A stretch of 46,768 nt of DNA from Akkermansiaceae bacterium (GTDB lineage: Bacteria > Verrucomicrobiota > Verrucomicrobiia > Verrucomicrobiales > Akkermansiaceae): positions 1 through 46,768 of the forward strand of contig JALZUC010000005.1 in NCBI GenBank assembly GCA_023301765.1, read 5' to 3'. Made by a program: the position numbers and the translations under genes. The notes beneath the pieces were generated by a model. That model was given only the letters and a program-made list of their open reading frames with translations, made no database searches and was not told the origin of the DNA. This document shows positions 43,774-46,768 of the stretch, piece after piece. The first letter of the stretch is position 1; every line of letters begins with the position of its first letter.

Positions 43774-45471
43774 TTAAAACTTATCAGTCACCGCACCTGT
43801 AGAGGCTGATGTCACTGAGTGAGCATATTTAGCAAGCACACCGCGAGTGTAGCGAGCTTCATATGGCTTCCAGTCCGCACGACGGCTCTCTAGCTCTTCG
43901 TCACTTAGATCAACGCTAATTTGGTTACCTACGGCATCGATGGTGATCTCATCGCCATCTCTAAGTAACCCAATAGGACCACCGACATGAGCTTCTGGTG
44001 TGATGTGCCCGACTACAAAGCCGTGACTACCACCGGAGAATCTTCCATCCGTGATCAGCGCAACAGTATCACCAAGACCTCTACCCATCACAGCGGATGT
44101 GGGCCCTAACATCTCACGCATACCTGGACCACCTTTAGGCCCCTCACGGCGGATGACGATCACGTCACCATCAACGATTTTGCCATCAAGAATAGCCTTC
44201 ATAGCGTCCTCCTCACAGTCAAACACCTTAGCACTTCCGGTGAAGCTATTACCTTCTTTACCAGTGATTTTTGCCACAGCGCCCTCTGGTGCGAGGTTTC
44301 CGTATAGGACACGGAGGTGGCTATCCTTCTTGATTGGATTATCCAGCGGGCGGATGATTTGCTGATCTTCAGGGTAGTGAATTGGTGAGTTCGCTAAGTT
44401 CTCAGCCATGGTCTTACCAGTCACTGTCATGCAGTCACCGTGGAGAAGGCCTGCTTCTAGGAGAATTCTCATTAGCGGTACTGTTCCACCGATGTTTACG
44501 AGATCCGCCATCACATACTTACCACTCGGCTTAAGGTCTGCCAGCATTGGCACCTTTTTACCAATCTCAGTAAAGTCATCGATGTTCAGCTCAACTCCTG
44601 CAGAGTGAGCCATCGCTAGCAAGTGAAGCACCGCATTGGTAGAACCACCAAGAGCAATCACCACTGTAATCGCATTTTCAAAAGACTTACGAGTAAGAAT
44701 ATCAAGCGGGCGGATACCCTTATCGATCATATTTAAAACTGCAGCACCTGCATCAAAGCAATCGATCATCTTATCATCACCCACAGCCGCTTGTGCAGAG
44801 CTGTTAGGCAGAGACATTCCTAAGGCCTCAATGGCAGAAGCCATCGTATTCGCGGTATACATTCCGCCACATGAACCCTCACCTGGGATAGCAGACTGCT
44901 CTACCTTCAGTAAGTCCTCATCAGAATACTCACCAGATGCATGCTTGCCTACAGCCTCAAATACAGAAACGATATCGAGATCCTTTTCCTCACCCTGAAT
45001 ACTTGCACAGCCAGGAAGAATCGTTCCTCCATAAACAAAAATTCCAGGGCGATTCAAACGCGCCAGAGCAATGATACACGCTGGCATGTTCTTGTCACAA
45101 CCTCCAATAGTCACAACACCATCCATTCCCTCACAGCCGATCACTGTTTCAATGGAATCAGAAATAACTTCGCGGGAAACCAAGGAATACTTCATCCCTT
45201 CCGTCCCCATGGAAATGCCATCCGAAATGGTGATGGTATTAAAGATGACTGACTTACCACCTGCAGCATCTACACCCTTTGCAGACTCGTTCGCTAAGCG
45301 GTCAATATGCATGTTACATGGAGTGACCTGGCTCCATGTGGAGGCCACACCGATCTGCGGTTTATCAAAGTCTTCACTTTTAAAACCTGTGGCATGCATC
45401 ATCGCACGGCTGGGCGCGCGATCAGGGCCATCAAATACTTGAGAGGAAAATGGGCGACGTGATTCGGACAT
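43774..45471 (-). CDS. ilvD: Dihydroxy-acid dehydratase
   Basis: A 565-residue Fe-S dehydratase of valine/isoleucine synthesis. Cluster and active-site elements are visible: [52 protein letters not shown], and near the C terminus [20 protein letters not shown]. Start ATG at 45471; an in-frame TTG at 45477 would add two residues. No leader peptide or attenuator of branched-chain type is evident upstream. Confidence 0.96.
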   Translation of the reverse strand: MSESRRPFSSQVFDGPDRAPSRAMMHATGFKSEDFDKPQIGVASTWSQVTPCNMHIDRLANESAKGVDAAGGKSVIFNTITISDGISMGTEGMKYSLVSREVISDSIETVIGCEGMDGVVTIGGCDKNMPACIIALARLNRPGIFVYGGTILPGCASIQGEEKDLDIVSVFEAVGKHASGEYSDEDLLKVEQSAIPGEGSCGGMYTANTMASAIEALGMSLPNSSAQAAVGDDKMIDCFDAGAAVLNMIDKGIRPLDILTRKSFENAITVVIALGGSTNAVLHLLAMAHSAGVELNIDDFTEIGKKVPMLADLKPSGKYVMADLVNIGGTVPLMRILLEAGLLHGDCMTVTGKTMAENLANSPIHYPEDQQIIRPLDNPIKKDSHLRVLYGNLAPEGAVAKITGKEGNSFTGSAKVFDCEEDAMKAILDGKIVDGDVIVIRREGPKGGPGMREMLGPTSAVMGRGLGDTVALITDGRFSGGSHGFVVGHITPEAHVGGPIGLLRDGDEITIDAVGNQISVDLSDEELESRRADWKPYEARYTRGVLAKYAHSVTSASTGAVTDKF

Positions 45472-45652
45472 GCACAAGTGCTAAAAGATCACGGCTACAT
45501 TGTAAATAGGCAAGTGTGTATGCCCCCTTGTTAGCTCTCATAACCTATTTAGAAAAAAACCACTTAAGTTCCATGTAGGCCTGTCAAACCCTAACCCCAC
45601 ACAAAAGGTATCAGCTCTAAAATCCCTTTGAGTTTTTTAGTAATGCCGTTTT

Positions 45653-46552
45653 TTAGAAGCTCCGACTTACTCCGAATCGAAATAAAGTCCCCGCCCCAAT
45701 CTGCGTCTCATTCACATTCGTATAAAGAGGTAGCTCAACCGAAGTTGAGACCGAATAGGCATCATCAATCTGCCAAACCAAACCCGTCTTCAAAGCAAGC
45801 TGCTCATAACCTGTAATCAACCTCGCCCCCTGAAATCTGTCGTCATCTCCATGGCTATAAAGTAGACCCACATCGAAACTTAATACATCATTTAAAGCTC
45901 TACCCACACTCACATTAGCAAAATAAAAATCTGCTGGCTCATAGCCTTGGTCACTTTCATTCAATGCCGTAGTCATACTGGCATTAAATTTATAATTCCA
46001 CTCCCCAACCAATTTACTGTAACCGATCCCCAAATTCAGCTGATACGCCCCTGTTCCTTCTTGGAACACCTCTGGATTACCTAAACCAACGAGAGGCTGA
46101 TCTTCTTCATCTCCTGTAGGAAAAGTAATACCAGCCTCCAAGATAAGCCCGTTTAGCTGATGCTCTGGCTCATAGAATGGACGCCACAGTAAATTTACCG
46201 TCGCATCACCCACTCCATTTAATCGCGTATCAGAAAGCCCATTTTCCTCTCGCACAGCATCCACAAAGGGCACTGCTACACTTAAGCCAAATTGATCGTT
46301 AAAACGGTAAGACCCACTTAACGTTACTCTATGAAACGTAGTCGAAACTCCTGTAATATTCCGAACCTTCTTACTCCCTCGGTAGATTTCATCGCTATGA
46401 CGAAAAGTGTAATCAAGAGTAAGATTTAATGCCCCTTTTTCTGCAATTTCACCAACTGGTGGATTCGTAAGTTTTCATCCACCTCATCCATAGGCAAAGG
46501 GAGTCAGTAAAATAATGAAAGCTATAACTACCACTAATTGCTCTAATTTCAT
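45653..46552 (-). CDS. Outer-membrane beta-barrel protein with two in-frame TGA codons (candidate selenoprotein or recoded gene)
   Basis: Reading from ATG at 46552 gives a good signal peptide (Lys then LVVVIAFIILL, A20-Y-G22), then TGA at codon 23, Gly-Gly, TGA at codon 26, then KLTNPPVGEIAEKGALNL and an uninterrupted barrel to TAA at 45653. All parts are in one frame; the total is 299 residues if both TGA are read. The barrel has alternating strands, the motif ITFPTGDEEDQPLVGLGNPE, and ends in a C-terminal Phe as outer-membrane proteins do. It resembles the MetA-pathway/phenol-degradation 'transporter' barrel family. The TGA pair has C-x-x-C spacing. Without recoding the ATG frame would make only a 22-residue peptide. 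A pseudogene or sequencing errors are the main alternatives. Confidence 0.6.
46445..46486 (-). promoter_or_regulatory. SECIS-like RNA hairpins overlapping and following the in-frame TGA codons
   Basis: The first TGA (46486-46484) is directly followed by GGTGGAT (46483-46477), which pairs perfectly with ATCCACC (46464-46458) around a 12-base loop starting with G. A competing hairpin pairs CACC (46461-46458) with GGTG (46453-46450) around an AGTT loop, with an AAT/ATT pair below it. That loop lies 17 bases after the second TGA and 26 after the first and has G in its second position, within the rules I know for bacterial SECIS elements. The two folds exclude each other. SelB binding is not shown. 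Confidence 0.4.
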
Positions 46553-46768
46553 CCTACAAAGATGATCCGCCCTTATTTATTGTCAAGATTTTTCCAAGGC
46601 AAGGCATCACAAAAAGCATCATATTGTAAAAATACTTCCTCTGCTTATCCCAGCCACGCCTTATGGGATAAACAACATCGACACGATTAAGCGCTCCTCT
46701 GAAAATCAGACAAAATATCTGCGTAAATAGATCATTCACCATCTAGCGCAGCTCACATAGCGCCCCCC
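46553..46768. other. Upstream region of the beta-barrel gene, window edge
   Basis: The 216 bases from the barrel start to the window edge show no convincing gene. On the minus strand a consensus-like TTGACA lies at 46586-46581, but the matching -10 position (about 46563-46558, ATCTTT) is poor and would give a nearly leaderless transcript. The AT-rich stretch about 46600-46635 could hold another promoter. Confidence 0.35.

Noticed and set aside
45472-45652. A branched-chain leader peptide or attenuator upstream of ilvD
   Set aside because: No short frame rich in Leu/Ile/Val with a following terminator is visible.
46424-46489. A +1-frame mini-ORF (ATG GAT GAG ..., 21 codons) over the TGA region, suggesting a double frameshift instead of recoding
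   Set aside because: It would need two compensating indels, and the in-frame reading NPPVGEIAEKG joins more naturally to the barrel. It stays the main sequencing-error alternative because an A5-G4 run lies at its end.
45653-46552. Genetic-code reassignment of TGA to Trp or another residue
   Set aside because: murE, rsmH and the AsmA-like gene end at TGA codons placed exactly in ATGA overlaps with the next gene, so TGA is a normal stop here.
1-46768. tRNA, rRNA, CRISPR arrays, insertion sequences, phage or defence genes
   Set aside because: I found no tRNA T-arm-like sequence in the gaps, no spaced direct repeats of CRISPR type, and no transposase, integrase or defence motif in any frame.

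Overview
The window reads as a chromosomal segment of a Gram-negative bacterium, most likely a member of Verrucomicrobiota (Verrucomicrobiae / Akkermansiaceae-like). The phylum is an inference. It rests on a meso-DAP type peptidoglycan cluster, LPS genes (Kdo transferase, Kdo/LPS-kinase-like protein), outer-membrane barrel features, a Chlamydiae/Verrucomicrobia-style Na+/H+ antiporter family protein, and several secreted or membrane proteins I recognise only as lineage-type hypotheticals. I see no tRNA, rRNA, CRISPR array, insertion sequence or phage gene. Almost all gene starts lack a Shine-Dalgarno sequence.

Layout. (1) 1-8310, minus strand: a division/cell-wall (dcw) operon in the order mraZ, rsmH, ftsL-like, ftsI, murE, murF, mraY, murD (murD is cut by the window edge). 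The genes overlap or nearly touch. Candidate MraZ-binding direct repeats lie upstream of mraZ. (2) 8697-13728, plus strand: a seven-gene run trpA, dapF, dapA, dapB, folK, panB and a stand-alone GGQ release-factor-like gene; dapF/dapA/dapB feed meso-DAP to the divergent mur operon. (3) 13743-16043, minus: a large fusion of a glycoside-hydrolase-like barrel and a Kdo/LPS-kinase-like domain. (4) 16261-18527, plus: thyA, a prohibitin/SPFH gene and folA; tail-to-tail with ribE and an antiporter gene. (5) 20835-27089: cardiolipin-synthase-like gene (+), a vWA-domain protein and its ECF sigma factor (-) with a strong terminator, and priA (+). (6) 27214-33886, minus: an envelope-flavoured block (FtsB/DivIC-like, small membrane protein, secreted protein, AsmA-like protein, rsmD, waaA, and an arginine/glycine-rich hypothetical). 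(7) 34323-39957, plus: pta, then a tight run of secreted protein, M23 peptidase, two PilT-type ATPases and a membrane protein. (8) 40000-46552: PDZ protein and nadC (-), ABC-F ATPase (+), ilvD (-) and an outer-membrane beta-barrel gene (-).

The most unusual item is the last gene (minus strand, 46552 to 45653). A clean signal peptide and a clean beta-barrel are in the same frame but are joined through two in-frame TGA codons spaced exactly as a C-x-x-C motif (codons 23 and 26). The RNA just downstream can fold into hairpins with the spacing expected of a bacterial selenocysteine insertion element. TGA is an ordinary stop elsewhere in the window, so this is a candidate dual-selenocysteine (UxxU) envelope protein or another recoding event. 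A decayed gene or sequencing errors remain possible.
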